Assembly (NCBI RefSeq): GCF_963966145.1
Contig: NC_091050.1
Coordinates: 10,416,001-10,480,000 of the forward strand
Source: Tenebrio molitor
Lineage: Eukaryota; Arthropoda; Insecta; Coleoptera; Tenebrionidae
DNA: 64,000 nt
Direction: 5' to 3'
Positions 21,501 through 34,110 of this stretch are shown here, in pieces. How positions within the stretch are numbered: position 1 is the first letter of the stretch; every line of letters begins with the position of its first letter. The position numbers were made by a program, and so were the translations under genes. The notes below the pieces were generated by a model. That model was given only the letters and a program-made list of their open reading frames with translations, was not told the DNA's origin and searched no databases.

Positions 21501-24500
21501 AAGTGCATAACGGCTGAGATTAGAGATCATCCGACGCGCTTGAAAAATGCCTTACAATATTCAGTGCCTCGTACTCGCTGCATTTTAATGCATCTCTCGA
21601 CACACTGACACTTCACTTTTGCATACAGGAAAATTTATTTCATTACGAGATTGCATATCTCCAGATAGTTGTACCGTAATTTATGCATGGTGGTCAAGAT
21701 ACGATAAGTCGTATTGATTTTTGGAAAGCTACATTGTAAAGTTCGTTTACCTTGTTTTCCAGTAGTTCTTCACGAGATGATGCAGCAATTTTAATGTCTA
21801 GGATAACTCGGTTAGAACTGGTCCAGTTTAGTGCCGTAACGCTGAAATTATCACTACAAACACAAAGTTAGTGTTAATTTCAGCCAAAGTGGACATGTAG
21901 TTAACGACATGTTAGATGAGGCTCTTCTTGCATCTTTATTTTTGAAGTTAAGGGTGAATTAATGTGGTTTCTTTAAAATCTACCTACGCACCTGGCCATT
22001 TTATTATCTCTTGTAAGCGGATTTTCTGCACCACGGTGAAAATAAAATTCCTGCTATGTTTTCATTTCTGCAAACAAGTGTGATGTTGCTGGCAAGTAAT
22101 AATAATATAAATAATAATAAAAAAGTAATGTTTCTACTTGGCTCTGTATTTTATGGCAAAACACAAGTAGGACAGATTTATGAAAAAGATTGTCCGGGGG
22201 AATTGCCCTGTGCAAGAATATAATCAGGAGTTTTCTTTATGCGGGCAATTTATTTATATTTCTGTTTTGCTGAAGAATTTGGTTCTCAATAAAAAAATAA
22301 GTTCGTTGGATGCCATAGTACTAAGAAAATGCACAAAGTGGTTATTAATTTTTTGTATAGTAATTAATAACTTGTTAAGTAGCAGCTGTAATGATTTTAT
22401 AATTATTGTCATTATCATCAAGCTAATAAAACATCAATTTTGAAAAATTTACTTATTGGAAAAAGTACACAAGAGAACTGGAAAGTTAAGATTTTCAAAA
22501 AATAATACTTGAAATATACTGTGCGTTCAGAAAATTTCCTTGTATGTTTTCTGGGGGCAAAGTTATCCTTTTGTTATATTCATGTAGCTAGAAAATATTT
22601 TATCACGTTGTAATAATCGTTGTTGATGTAATATGTCTATGCACTAATTTTCTCTCAAGTGGGACGTTTACACGCACTAGCGCAGCGAGGGTCGTAATCT
22701 CAGACGTAAAAAATATATTGAAACAGGTTGACTACATATTTTTTACAACGTCACTGTCTGTGTAAAATAAAATCATTACAGAGAAATAAATAATAAAACT
22801 GTCATTGCGTAACTTAAGTAAATAGAAGAAAGTCAAAAGCTATCACTACGGTGTACATTTACAATTATTTCCATAAAATGAGTGAATATGGTGGTGAAAG
22901 TGAAAAGAAATTAATTTTGTATTTTCTTTACTTCTTCTGTAGCAAATAATGCAAAATTTGGTTAAGTGTAAAAATGTACTATAATGTGAAATAAATTCCA
23001 CAAACTCTGAAATAAAGTGATTTATTCGATTGTGAAAAAAATCTCACTTTAGACACAAAACAGTGACTAAGAAAGAACTACATTTTTTCAGTGATGATGT
23101 AAAAAATATTTCTTCCGAGTGTGCATGAATAAAAATGTGTTCCCTGTTAGTATCTATAAATAATTGTCGGGTCAAGCCAGCTGTGGAAAGAAATATTATT
23201 GTGCCGCCTTTTTGAAATAGATGCCCAATTTTAATTTATCATTAACTGTCTATTCTGACATTAATGGCGCTTTATTCGCGCTTTTCGATCCAGTTTTCCT
23301 TCCTTGCATTCGTTTTATCACACTTAATAAACATCAAAAATCTGTATTTTTCAATACAAATTGCAAAACGGTCCGGTTTTAGAGCTAAACAAACTGGGAA
23401 AATTTGTGAGGGTAGGATTTAGCCAACAACCTAACCTGAAAATGTGACATTCAGAATTTGCCGAATTTATTCTACAAGTAAAGCGGCACACTCAAAATTT
23501 GTAAGTAAGTTTTCATAGCAAGTTGCACCAGACAAGTATTTATAGATCCCCTGTATAAACCTTTGCTTAAATTTATTAATTGTTCCAGAGCGTGAATATT
23601 GTGAGAAACACCTGATATATCTATTAATAATATTTTTTTTAATTGAAGCAGTTTTGTTTGAGATCATTTTCTAATAATTTTCTCTGCAGCTGGGCTCATA
23701 ATTATTATTTATTAAAGTACTGACTAAATTGGAGGGAATTACGTAGGCTGGAAAATTGCAAAATTGCGGAAACATTTAATTATAGAAAAAAATCACAACA
23801 TCTTATACTGAGTGAGGTATAAAAGTCGGACATGCTTGTGCTTGTTTATTTGTGTTTCCTTCCGTCAAAACAGACCACAAATGACTCCACTTTCATAACT
23901 TGTGACGGCAAATTTTTCACTGCAATTGAAATCCTGTTGCAATAAACTCGAAGAATTTATTGTACCATTTATTTATTTACTTGTTTGAATCGTTATACAA
24001 CTGGTTGAAATAAGTAACTGTTTACACAGTTCTCTTTGGGAAAGTTGATAATTAGAGCGGTCTTCATTAACAGGATGCTTCTAAATGAGCTAATTGCAGG
24101 AATAATAAAATAGTGCACGAAAGAAGTATTTCCAGTGCAGTTCCTACAACCAGACCTAATCTCTCGTAGGCCCAATTAAAGTCGGAAACCCATAAAGTAA
24201 ATTGGTTAAACGAAGGGTGGCTCACAACGTAAAAATCATCATGTCGAGGTCATTTTCATTAGAGCTTTTCAATAGGCTCATAACAGATTTGGTCTCGACT
24301 GTCTGAAGCTCCCCAGCCGGACCAAGCACTGTCTCTACCAGTCGCGCAAAACTTATTTGCCGAAAGCTCCCCTGAAAAATTAAAAGCTTTTAATGCAATG
24401 TTAAATATGTTTCGAAGAAGGGGTGAGACACATGTACGTAAGAGGGTCGCGTGCGACGATACCAATTTATCACCTACATACGATTAGTCTGGTAGCATAT

Positions 24501-25280
24501 GTCGAATTGTCGAACTTGGCTTAATTTATGACACGATACATGCTTAATGTTCGCACCCTCTCCCTCATCCTAACCCCAATCGAATCGGACAGACAAGGAG
24601 CGCTGCTTGTATGGTAGTGAAATATCGTAGAATAAATTAAAAATTATTTAAATGTGTTGATCGTTCTTCACGCTTGGTAGATTGACGCTACCAATTTTTA
24701 GTGCTCGTCGCTCTATAAGTGCGTCTATTTATTTAAATTAGTGAGAGGCTCGGGGTGAATAAATTTCATGAAGCGGTAATGCACAGGATGTTTCGTATTT
24801 TGTACACCTAGGCGTGTCGCGCATTCACAGATAATTTCTTTTTTCGGTGCGCTCTTCTCTGAAAAGGTAAAACGAACTTGCTGAAAGAGTCTGCATCACA
24901 TTCCGCGTGTCACTTCGTTATAAAAGAGACGGACTCTTTGGAAAAATGATATGGAGAACACAGGTGGTCTGGAAAATCAAAAGCGTCGCTCACATTGTCT
25001 CTATTTCTGGGTTGTTTACATGAAATTAGAATGTGTTTTAATTGCGTGTTGTGTCGAGAAAATCGAAATTGAGCGAATTGTAATTCGTCACGTGCATTCG
25101 TGAAATTGGATTCCCTTGGTCGTATGCTAATTTTATTGGCACCTTTCAGGGCAACAGCGAAGGACACAGCTTTCAACAAAATTTTTACAATGTTGATAAA
25201 AATATTGCGCAGATGCAATCTTTATCACACGCTAATGGTGATAAAGTAGATATGTATAAAAATTCTCAAAATATATGTAT
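15522..25280. other. Long gene-free stretch, presumed regulatory
   Basis: About 9.8 kb with no supported coding region and no recognisable transposase. CpG-richer blocks at about 18950-19500 and 20560-21140 stand out from the AT-rich background and may be unique, functional non-coding DNA. A small stem-loop with a GCA loop near 22676-22692 (ACTAGC and GCGAGG) resembles the tips of the CGAG hairpins but has no clear long arms. Confidence 0.35.
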
Positions 25281-25323
25281 TTGTGCAACCGTACGCGAAA
25301 CGACCATTTCGTGTACCTAAAAC

Positions 25324-25462
25324 AGGCTGCGAAATCCAATTTCGCGGCCGTTGCTTTTTACGACGCACAAAAAGTGTTGTGAACACTTTGGTCCGTTAAC
25401 ATCATCGAAATTGTCTTGGCTGGGCCGCAAACGGCCTCGGCGACAATTTTTCTCTGTGTACG
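25324..25462 (-). repeat. Foldback element of the GCCGAGGC family, decayed copy
   Basis: In reverse orientation it resembles the copies at 39591-39677 and 40723-40902: GGCTGCGAAATCC end, inner ATTGTCGCCGAGGC and a GC-rich tip. One of the two CGAG tip tetramers has decayed (CAG). The flank toward lower coordinates, TGCAACCGTACGCGAAACGA, is shared with the sequence just after the 40.7 kb copy. Confidence 0.7.
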
Positions 25463-25480
25463 TTATTACTATCATGCGTT

Positions 25481-25815
25481 CAAATGAAATCCTGGACTGA
25501 GTAGGCGTTGGAAAAATTAAACCGTTTAGAACAGTGTAAAGTTTGTTTTTCCCGCCGTTTGCCACGAATGACATTTGTTTATGCTTAATCGGGACATAAT
25601 TGAACATGTTTGTTTTCAGCAAAGGGTGCCCTTAGATATTTTCTTCGGGAATAGGAATCGTTAAGTTATTCTATTTTTAATGTAAAACATTGCAAAGAAA
25701 GATTTTTTGGCTCTAAATTTTAGGTTAGCTGTCAACATGCTTCAATCAATCTACGCTTTAAAAAAGCACAACAATTGACGGTTTCCAACGCCTTCCCAGC
25801 CCAGGATTTCATTTG
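25481..25815. mobile_element. MITE with 34-base terminal inverted repeats
   Basis: Left end CAAATGAAATCCTGGACTGA and right end its complement with about three mismatches over 34 bases. No coding content. A partial inverted copy of its interior is at 29545-29752. It adjoins the decayed foldback element at 25324-25462. Confidence 0.8.
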
Positions 25816-27644
25816 ATTTCTACTGCACATTTATTGTTTCCAATGCGTCGCCATACCGCTAATAAATTCCCTTCAAACAGAAAAATTAATTGACCGAAAA
25901 AAAAATTAAACGCCCACAAAGATTTCACGATGAGACTAACAATCGGCTTAGCCTTTCGACTTGAATAAAAAATTAGTGTAGGTCACGTGCTGTATCTGTG
26001 GGTCACGTGACCCGCTGCTGCCTGCCAGATACCACCGGCACGGCCGTATTTCAGCCAGGTGTTTCTTGCGTGGGGTGGTAAAAGCGTACTGATGAGTCGC
26101 TAATATTTATTCCAAGGGTTAAAACTATTAGTCCTGATAGGCGTGAGATTTTTCCACAGACATGTTAATCCCCAACAAACAAATCTCAATTTTTCAGTCC
26201 TGTCAGTTGTGAAAAACTGATAGTTCATTGGTGATTGTTTCTTGGTGAAAGTTGCAAAAATTAGCATAAACGTTTATTTCGAAACATGTACCCAGTCGAC
26301 CAGACGGGACAAGAGTTCACTTTGAAACTCACCCCTCCTGCATTGTATCGTAGATTTGGTGGTGGTCTTTGTTCGAATCGTTGAGATCAGCGGGTGACTT
26401 TTTGATACGTTTTGTCCTATCCAGCTCTGGGGTCGTGAAATGTCTATGAAACAATTCTTGAATTCGTCCGCTGCGATGGTTCGCAACAATGCAAAAAGCT
26501 CGTTACTTTATTCCTTTGGCGTTTTGAAGAAAACGTCAAAAACAATCCGGCCGTGTTATAACAATAATTTACGAATTCAATTAACAAAGCATGTAGTTTT
26601 TGTGTCGTAGTATAATTAGTGTGCATGTACTTGAAATTTCAGATTAATTAAAGAGATAAACCCTTTGCTCCTGTCATTCCTGCAGGAGAGATTTAAATTA
26701 AGAGGAAAACCCATGCAGAACACATCGGACCAGGACCTCCACGTCGCGTGTCACCACTGAGCTAAAATTACCTCATTTCACCTCCTCCAATCAAATCCTT
26801 CGAGCTGTCTGAAGGATTTGAGCCTAGATCGGCAGATAACAAAACTAAAAATTTTCTCTTTTGCCCAAGAAATTCCAGCTGGTCGCTCCCAAATTGGCCA
26901 CATCCCCCCACAACAAAAGCGTGACGTAACATCCGTTATCTTGGGTGATCGGACGGAAGTCAGGATCTTCACTAATCTACAGGTTCCCACACACATTAAG
27001 GGTTGCACCACCCTTCGTTGTAACCTAAGCGAAAGCATGCTCTCGGTTTCGATTGCCCGCACTGATTGTGAAAATAAACTAATCGAAATTATTTTTTTTT
27101 TAGCAAATTTTTAGTACAATAGCGCCAAATTGCGATTTATGGAGTGGAGAAGAGACGTTTTCGGGGATTAAAAAACTGTTGATAGTTTGAATATATGTAA
27201 ATGGCCCTCTGGATGTCCAAATAAATATTTATTGACTAACACTTAACATACAAAACATGTACAAATAGGATTAGGTCATGTTACAATGTGGCCACAACGC
27301 CACATAACTGACAATAGGATTATTATGTTAGGGGAGCTCTTTCACTATTTTGAGTCTTATGTAAAGTGTGTATAGGGGTCGGCTTATCTGGTTGGAATCT
27401 TCAACTCTATATGCAACTGCAGAAGGTCCTGCGTGAATGCCACAAAAATTAATGCCGCAGAAGCTCCAGGTTTGTATTTTGGCCTAAAGGTGTTCAAATA
27501 AATTAAGTACGGCGTTATGTACTTGAGACTCTTGAGAGTCTCTGTTGAAATTCCTATTTATCGCAAAAATATATCAAAAGAAGTGAAAATATGGAGTACA
27601 AAGAAAACAGGAAGAAAATAGTACATGTTTAAGGACTGTAAGAG
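25816..27644. other. Unassigned sequence, no gene seen
   Basis: Overlapping ORFs of about 95 codons on both strands near 26780-27110 have no recognisable motif and look fortuitous. A CpG-richer patch spans about 26880-27060. Confidence 0.35.
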
Positions 27645-28112
27645 ATTTTTTCTTCAAACGTCCGTAAAATATGACATTGCACTGCTGCATTGATAATGCT
27701 AAAGTGTCACTTCATTGTTATGGCATCTAACGAGCTGACCAGCGTCCGTGAAGTTATTATCTCCGCTGAGGAGCGTCCGTGAAGTTATTATCTCCGCTGA
27801 GGGCGTCCGTGAAGTTATTATCTCCGCTGATGAGCGGCTGTAAAGTAAACTATCTAAATCATTTGAAATTCCTACCTGGTTTCTTAACATGTCTTAAATA
27901 ATTTGAAGAAAAAATAGTATTTTATTATTTTTAAATATTTTTCTTCAAACGTCAATAAAATGTGACATTATACTATACTGCTGGATTGATAATGCTAAAG
28001 TGTCACTTCATTGCCATAGCATCTGACGAGCTGACGAGCGGCGGATAAAGTTATTATCTCCGCTGACGAGCGGCAGATAAAATAAACCAGCTAAATCATT
28101 TGAAATTCCTAA
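27645..28112. repeat. Tandem duplication of about 200 bases
   Basis: Copy one (27645-27872) and copy two (27937-28112) share TTCTTCAAACGTC, GATAATGCTAAAGTGTCACT, TTATTATCTCCGCTGA and AAATCATTTGAAATTCCTA in the same order and orientation. Copy one contains an extra internal tandem array. No coding content. Confidence 0.85.
27741..27831. repeat. Three tandem units of 30-31 bases
   Basis: Units start at 27741, 27772 and 27802, each reading GCGTCCGTGAAGTTATTATC followed by TCCGCTGA. They are nearly identical, so the expansion is recent. The second copy of the larger duplication has only one comparable unit. Confidence 0.9.
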
Positions 28113-29544
28113 CACAAATTTTAACAAATTTGTTTCTGAATCTGACATATTGAAAGCTGAAGTGAATAAATAAGATTTACTCAAGAAACTTGTACATTAT
28201 TAGACATTTTAACTTTTCAAGATTATACTGCTCGTTAACTGCGTGTAAATTGAAATCTCTTGTGAAAGAACACTGTAAAATGTAGATTCCTGGTATCGTT
28301 GGCGGTTCTCAATGAACTTTGCTATAATTAATATGAAAACAACCTATAATTAAATTCCCTGCAAGTACTTGTTGAGCAAATGGCGTGTACGTTTTCGTGT
28401 CGCTTGAATAGAAAAATGCTGAACCGTCAACGCGATCGATTATTATTGGCTGTATTAATTATTAAGTACATGTTCTTTTAAGTAGGTATGTGTGGAACGA
28501 CGGTTGATATGTATCTGGCCATTCAATATGAAGGTCGCCTCTTCGTCCATTGATTGAAAAACTCGTCTTAAAAATTAACAACAGAATCACGACCACTTAT
28601 GTCATCAGCCAGCAAAAGTCAATTACCCGTGAATACTTCATGAATTAAACCCATACGAACCTCTTTTTGCGAGTTTCTGGAAACGCGTCCGTCACTGTTG
28701 GGTCCAGGGACCTGCGTGTTCAACTGAAATTAAGGCGAGTTGATGGGTCTCGTTCGCACCATTGGGTCATTTGGTAATAGCAGCAACACGTGTCTTGGCT
28801 AATAGATTCTAAATGGGTCTACCTTTTCTCACGATTTGGCCACCTAATTAATATAAATGTTGCACCAAGGGGTGCTGGCTTAGATTTTGATTAAAAATGG
28901 TACTCGTTAGCACGTCGATAATGAAGATTTAGTATTCAAGTTTGCAAAAAAATTCGATTTTTGTCTGGAAGCTATTTATAGAGCTGGTGTACGTGGATTT
29001 ATATGGCGCCTCCGGTGCAGAAATGACTTTGCTGTATTTGTTGGTACCTATTCTGTACTGAGTTCAAATTAAAAATGAATTCTTAAATAGATTAAAACAA
29101 ATCAGTTTTATTTCGTCTTTTCTTTATTGCTCCGTTTCAATCCCTCAGATCCGATCTCTTGACAAGAGCTCCTTTTTTGGTTTTGTTTTCTGTCTTTGTC
29201 GGTGAGTTTGCCATCATTTACCATTCACAGACAACATATTCATACACGTCTACTTACAGTGAATGGATTGGTATAAGAAATGCCCACGTTTTGAGTTGAG
29301 AAAACTTTTTCAATAAATCTTTATGCACCACTCATTGATAAAGAAATTAGTCTTTTCTTTTGTAAATAAAAAACGCGCGATTTACAGTAATTAACACTTC
29401 TTTTGAAGACAGGAACTTGGTGGTAAGACTATTTCCAAGGTACCCAAGGTAAGCAAAATTCAACATTTTACAAAAACTATTCAAAAAAAGCAGTTCAAGA
29501 GAATATACACATGATATTTATTTATTATTAATATATTAATTGGA
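28113..29544. other. Unassigned sequence, no gene seen
   Basis: AT-rich, no supported ORF and no recognised repeat boundary. Confidence 0.35.
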
Positions 29545-29752
29545 GCATGTTGACAGCTGACCTAAAATTTAGAGCCAAAAAATTCTTTCTTTTTTTCTTT
29601 CTTTGCAATATTTTACATTAAAAATAGAATATCTTAAAGATTCCTATTCTCGAATTTGCTTAGCTATTTAGCTAAGGGCGCCCTTTGCTGAAAACAAACT
29701 GTTCAATTGAACATAAACGGCGGAAAATTCAAACTTTACACTGTCCTAAACG
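29545..29752 (-). repeat. Partial inverted copy of the 25.5 kb MITE
   Basis: Reads as the reverse complement of about 25521-25747: GCATGTTGACAGCTGACCTA and AAACTTTACACTGT match directly. The terminal repeats are missing, so this is a truncated copy. Confidence 0.8.
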
Positions 29753-30089
29753 CGCGATATTTCAAAACCATTTTTGGTGCATTGGTACTTTCTCTTTCAT
29801 CATTAACGTTGGACAACGTCGACACCTGAGACAAAATGAAGCAAACGTACTCTAGATTAGAGCAATCTGTTGTTGTTTCAAAGTATTATATTGAGACTAA
29901 GTGAAAAAAAAAAAGGGAAAAGCACAGCGGTCCCCTTGAAGGTGTAACTTTTAAGAAGAATTATTTCTTCAGATGAACCAGTTTGACATTTATTCTTATT
30001 CCAGTGGAGGACCTGTGTGGACAATCCGGATGTGCAAATCCTTCGTGACATGTGCAAGGCTTCATAGTTACCACTGTGGAACAATCATG

Positions 30090-30360
30090 ATGTGAGGTAG
30101 TGTGCAAATGGTACTAAGAACAAATCTCTTGGTGTGGATGCATCGTTGACTGTAACTTGTCATGATGACCTGACGCCGAAGGCTGTTTTGAAACGTTGGT
30201 CCTGATTTAATTCTGATGCATGACAACGCAAGTTGCAGATTTCTGCACGATCATTAAATTGATGTACACCCACGCGGACAGCGCGATCTCTCGACCTAAA
30301 CCCAATTGAACAGGTGTGGACTTTTGCAAAAAAGACGCCAAAAGTTTCGGGACTAAAGAT
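30090..30360 (+). pseudogene. Fossil Tc1/mariner transposase
   Basis: Shifting frames read VDASLTV and DDLTP, then LILMHDNAS with the second catalytic aspartate region, then LDLNPIEQVW, the hallmark of the C-terminal catalytic part of Tc1-like transposases. Frameshifts and stops separate the blocks. No terminal repeats were located. Confidence 0.75.
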
Positions 30361-33300
30361 TATGTAAATGCGAGCAAAAATTGGTCCAATTTCAATTTGT
30401 TATACGTTATATAACTTTACTTATTTACGTCATTTATCCTTCAATGGATTGATAAACTTTAAAATGGATAAGAAGGAAAAGGTAGTAGTGTGAGTTTAAG
30501 ATTCCTAATGTTTTTATTTCTTTAACTTTATGACTTACATCCTTATATGAATTACTTAAAAAACAGCCTGAATTATATTAAAACGTCAAAAATTATTACC
30601 TAGGCTAGATTGGGTATTCATGATTATCAAGGATATATGTGGTACCATAAGCTTGATTCTTGTCATTTAGTATAGTGAATTACCTATTCTTCTATTTGCA
30701 TTCCAGACAGTAATAGCTACTGCATCATTCTCAAGACATATTCAATTTTAATAGGACTACTCTTAACACAAAAGAAAGTAATAATGACGCTCCGAGGAGT
30801 CCTTCAGGAATTTTAACCTTACAGCTTTTCTATTATGTATTTCTGTGGGTAAAATTATTTAAATCACGAACATTTTAAATTTCCAACTAATTATGTTCTA
30901 CAAAATTCAGGAATGAAGGATTAAACAATTTGTCTGACGGACACTTTTACTTTTACCCTCGTAAATCACAAATCTTGGTTGTATCTCTCAGCTCTGTTAC
31001 CAACCGGGGACGGGAACTCCCCCGTGCCATCCCCGCAGTGCTGCCAATCCCGCCTCAGTCCACTTTCCAAGCTCCATTCCTTGTAACTAATTCGAATTAT
31101 TAATGGCGACGCCGTCGGTTATTGGCAAGTCGATCTTGCAGTTTAATTGCGGCGAATCCTTCGAAGCCCAAAACGGAAATCTGGGCTCGCACCTGCTGCA
31201 ACAGCAAATATAATTGTCAGAAGCAGAAAGCATGGCATCCATCGAGCGCGATAACAAATTGTTCTGGATAAACATTAATTTGATAGATTATCCGCGCTGT
31301 TTATCGCTAAAGGCCGGGTATAATTGGCTCACAAAGGCGCGCAGAGTTTGTGAGCACCTAACTAGCGCGATATCAGCGCCCTCTGCGATATCCACTAATT
31401 ACTGGAATCGGCACCACTTTGAGGGTTGTTATCTGATTACACGAACACTGTCCGATATCGAAGACTGATCCGTACCATGCCAAAACGTGAATTATTGGTG
31501 TGCACCGAACTAGATCTCGCCTCTATCGGAAAATTACATCTAGAGCTCGCCGGAAAAAATGGCGCTCGCTGGAAAAATGGCGGTGAGTTACCGTCAAGAA
31601 GGCCAAGGTCGGGGATTAATCTACTTGGAGCGCCGACCGTCAGCATCATCCGTCCAACCAAACCATAAATTAAACCCGTTCCAGATTGATTGTTCTTGTT
31701 GCGACAAAATCACTATAAAACCAGAGCCTGTAACTCGATTCCGAATCGCATTTCTTGGAGTTTTGCTAATGGTGAACCATCTAGAATAAATTTCGATCTG
31801 GGGCATGTGCCGATATAAATTTCTCCAGCTTGTTGTTGCTCGCTATTTATTAAAATTATCAACAATCACCTGTAGCTCTTTTTATCGAGATTAGAGGAAC
31901 GCAAATACTTATTTATGGGGTATCTGCAAGAGAGATTAATCAGACGAGATACTGCACAAAATTGGCCGTGTAATGCAGCCGATTCAAGGATAAATCGGTA
32001 ATACTGTTGTTTTAAAAATGGCACGCTTCTGATACAATGAACTGTACACCTCGTACTCTCTACCGTCACGACAGGAGTCGAGAAAAAGCAAGTCGGACCT
32101 GACAAATAAAAGTCTAGTCGTAGATCTATTCATACGGGTTTGGCTGCGGTACTCAATGATTGTGGTCGTTTTAGTAGAATTCGTTGTCAACGAGACTGTA
32201 TGGACAAATCTAACATTTATTTTGACAGTTCTCGTGATCGTATAAGTCAATCTACGACTAAAACTTTGCTTCACTTGGTCAACAGATATAAATATATAAA
32301 AAATAGTATAATAGGCAGTATAAATCAGGCTTTTAATGATGTCGCTACGAACACCTCGTGACTACTTCACTGGTTCGTCGCGCCAACTATAGCTAGCTGA
32401 CATTGTCTCTATCAGTCTCTTTTTTAGTTTTTGCCATATTTGTAAAAAAAATATGTTCTCGTATGCAGTAGGGTAATAAAATTAAAATGCTGCAATTAGG
32501 TGATAATGGCTATCACAGCACGTCTCCATCTTTAAAACCCGGCTTGATATCTCAAAGAGATGGCCATAAAAGGCGATAAAGCAGCAAAGCAAAAAATTGT
32601 TCCTTGAAGATAGAGTAACGTTTATGCTTGTCCAGATTTAGATCTCGGTAAGATACTGTAATTATTCAACCTTTAACTCGCGAGGTCTATAAATTTGAAC
32701 AAGTTTAATAAAAGCGATTTAGAGAATCTAATAAAAGTGTAATAAACACCTGCCAATACAGAGCTTTGAAATGAAGGAAGAGCCTAATAGTAATGAAGTA
32801 GATGAACGAGTATTACGTACACCTGTAAGTGCACTAGAGGCAGTTAAGCAGATGCAATTAAGCCATTCTTGCATTCTTTTGCAAATCGATCGACTGACAG
32901 ACACTTGCAACTTTGTATCGTAGTAAACAGGAAAAAAGTTAAAAGACGGATTCTATTAAACGATGGATGGTAATTACCAACTAAAGAGCGTTCAAGTAAC
33001 TACTACTGTTGCTCAACAAGAAAAATGAAATCGCGATAATTCGCTTAAGAAGTAATCTGAGTCTCGTTTACGCAAATTGGCTTTCAACATCCCCAACCGC
33101 GACTTCCAGAGAGTAATAACTAATAACAGTGAAGATAAAGAAGAACCGAACAGTTCGGTAATTTTTTCAAGCCGACTCGCTTCCAATTAGATCGTACAAC
33201 AATGGCCAGATTGAGTGTGGATCAAAAACAAGATCAGATCAAAGCCCAACTAATTAGTCGCCTAGTACTCGTAGTAAAACACAAATGACTAATTTAATTG

Positions 33301-34110
33301 AGCAATTTGAATACGGTGTCAGATGCGTAATTTTCTATTTTAGATCAATCAGGCGTGGTCCGGGTCTCTCTCTTCGCCGGCGGAGGACGAGGAGGCCGGA
33401 AAAGGACAGACGACCGTGTCCGGGGAGGATAATTGCGCGTCAGCTGCAGGATCTAGATGGCGCGTTCCTAAACACTAGCAGGGAGATTGCTGAAACACAG
33501 CACATGTCCTCGGACTCTTATCATTTACATACACATCAGCACATATTGTTGTAGAGGACGAAGCGGAGAGACCAGCGGTACTAAATCAATATTACCACAG
33601 GGAATTCATTAAAGTCAGCCAGGTCTTGAATAAGCGATAATTGCGAAAAAATACAGAATTGCACTAGTTTTATTCTGGAGGAGAATACACCTGTCCACTT
33701 GGGTTCTTCTATTTTTCGCATAAGCGCATAATTTATGATCGCTGGTTCCAGGCTTTCAACGTAGACGATAATGCTTATTTGCATTCGAGGGACGTCGCCG
33801 GCAATTTTATCAGATGGATTGACAAACTATTGATTTGAAACAGACCAGAAACTGGGTTAAGCACGCAGGATGTCATTCGTACGAAGGTAACGTGCGATCA
33901 AAAATTTCTTGAACCAGTGCACCAGCACTTCTAGTCTAAGCCAATAGTAAATGATATTTTAAATTGCACGAGATCCAAAAATTAACAAAAATGTGACATA
34001 CGACCCAATATGTCATTTTTAGAACGCTTATCATTTGACTGTTATCAATAACATTCCAAAAAGAAAAGTCGTAAAGAAGTGCTTTATTGTATTCATATTT
34101 GTATTATATT
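30361..34110. other. Gene-free stretch with CpG-richer core
   Basis: 31000-31680 is richer in GC and CpG than its surroundings and contains two head-to-tail 18-19 base units (31545-31581). 33344-33478 follows a good splice acceptor and is GC-rich. Neither is a supported gene; both are discussed as findings. Nothing recognised elsewhere. Confidence 0.35.
31545..31581. repeat. Two tandem units with ATGGC cores
   Basis: GCTCGCCGGAAAAAATGGC (31545-31563) is followed directly by GCTCGCTGGAAAAATGGC (31564-31581). Each holds AAAATGGC, the complement of the GCCAT core bound by YY1/Pleiohomeotic proteins. Confidence 0.7.

Noticed and set aside
26370..26385. GTTCGAATC resembling a tRNA T-loop
   Set aside because: The surrounding sequence does not form a cloverleaf.
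26778..27114. Overlapping frames of 94 and 98 codons on opposite strands
   Set aside because: No motif, no splice or start context; likely fortuitous in a CpG-richer patch.
27741..27831. Regularly spaced 30-base units considered as a CRISPR array
   Set aside because: Units are contiguous without unique spacers, only three, and the DNA is eukaryotic.
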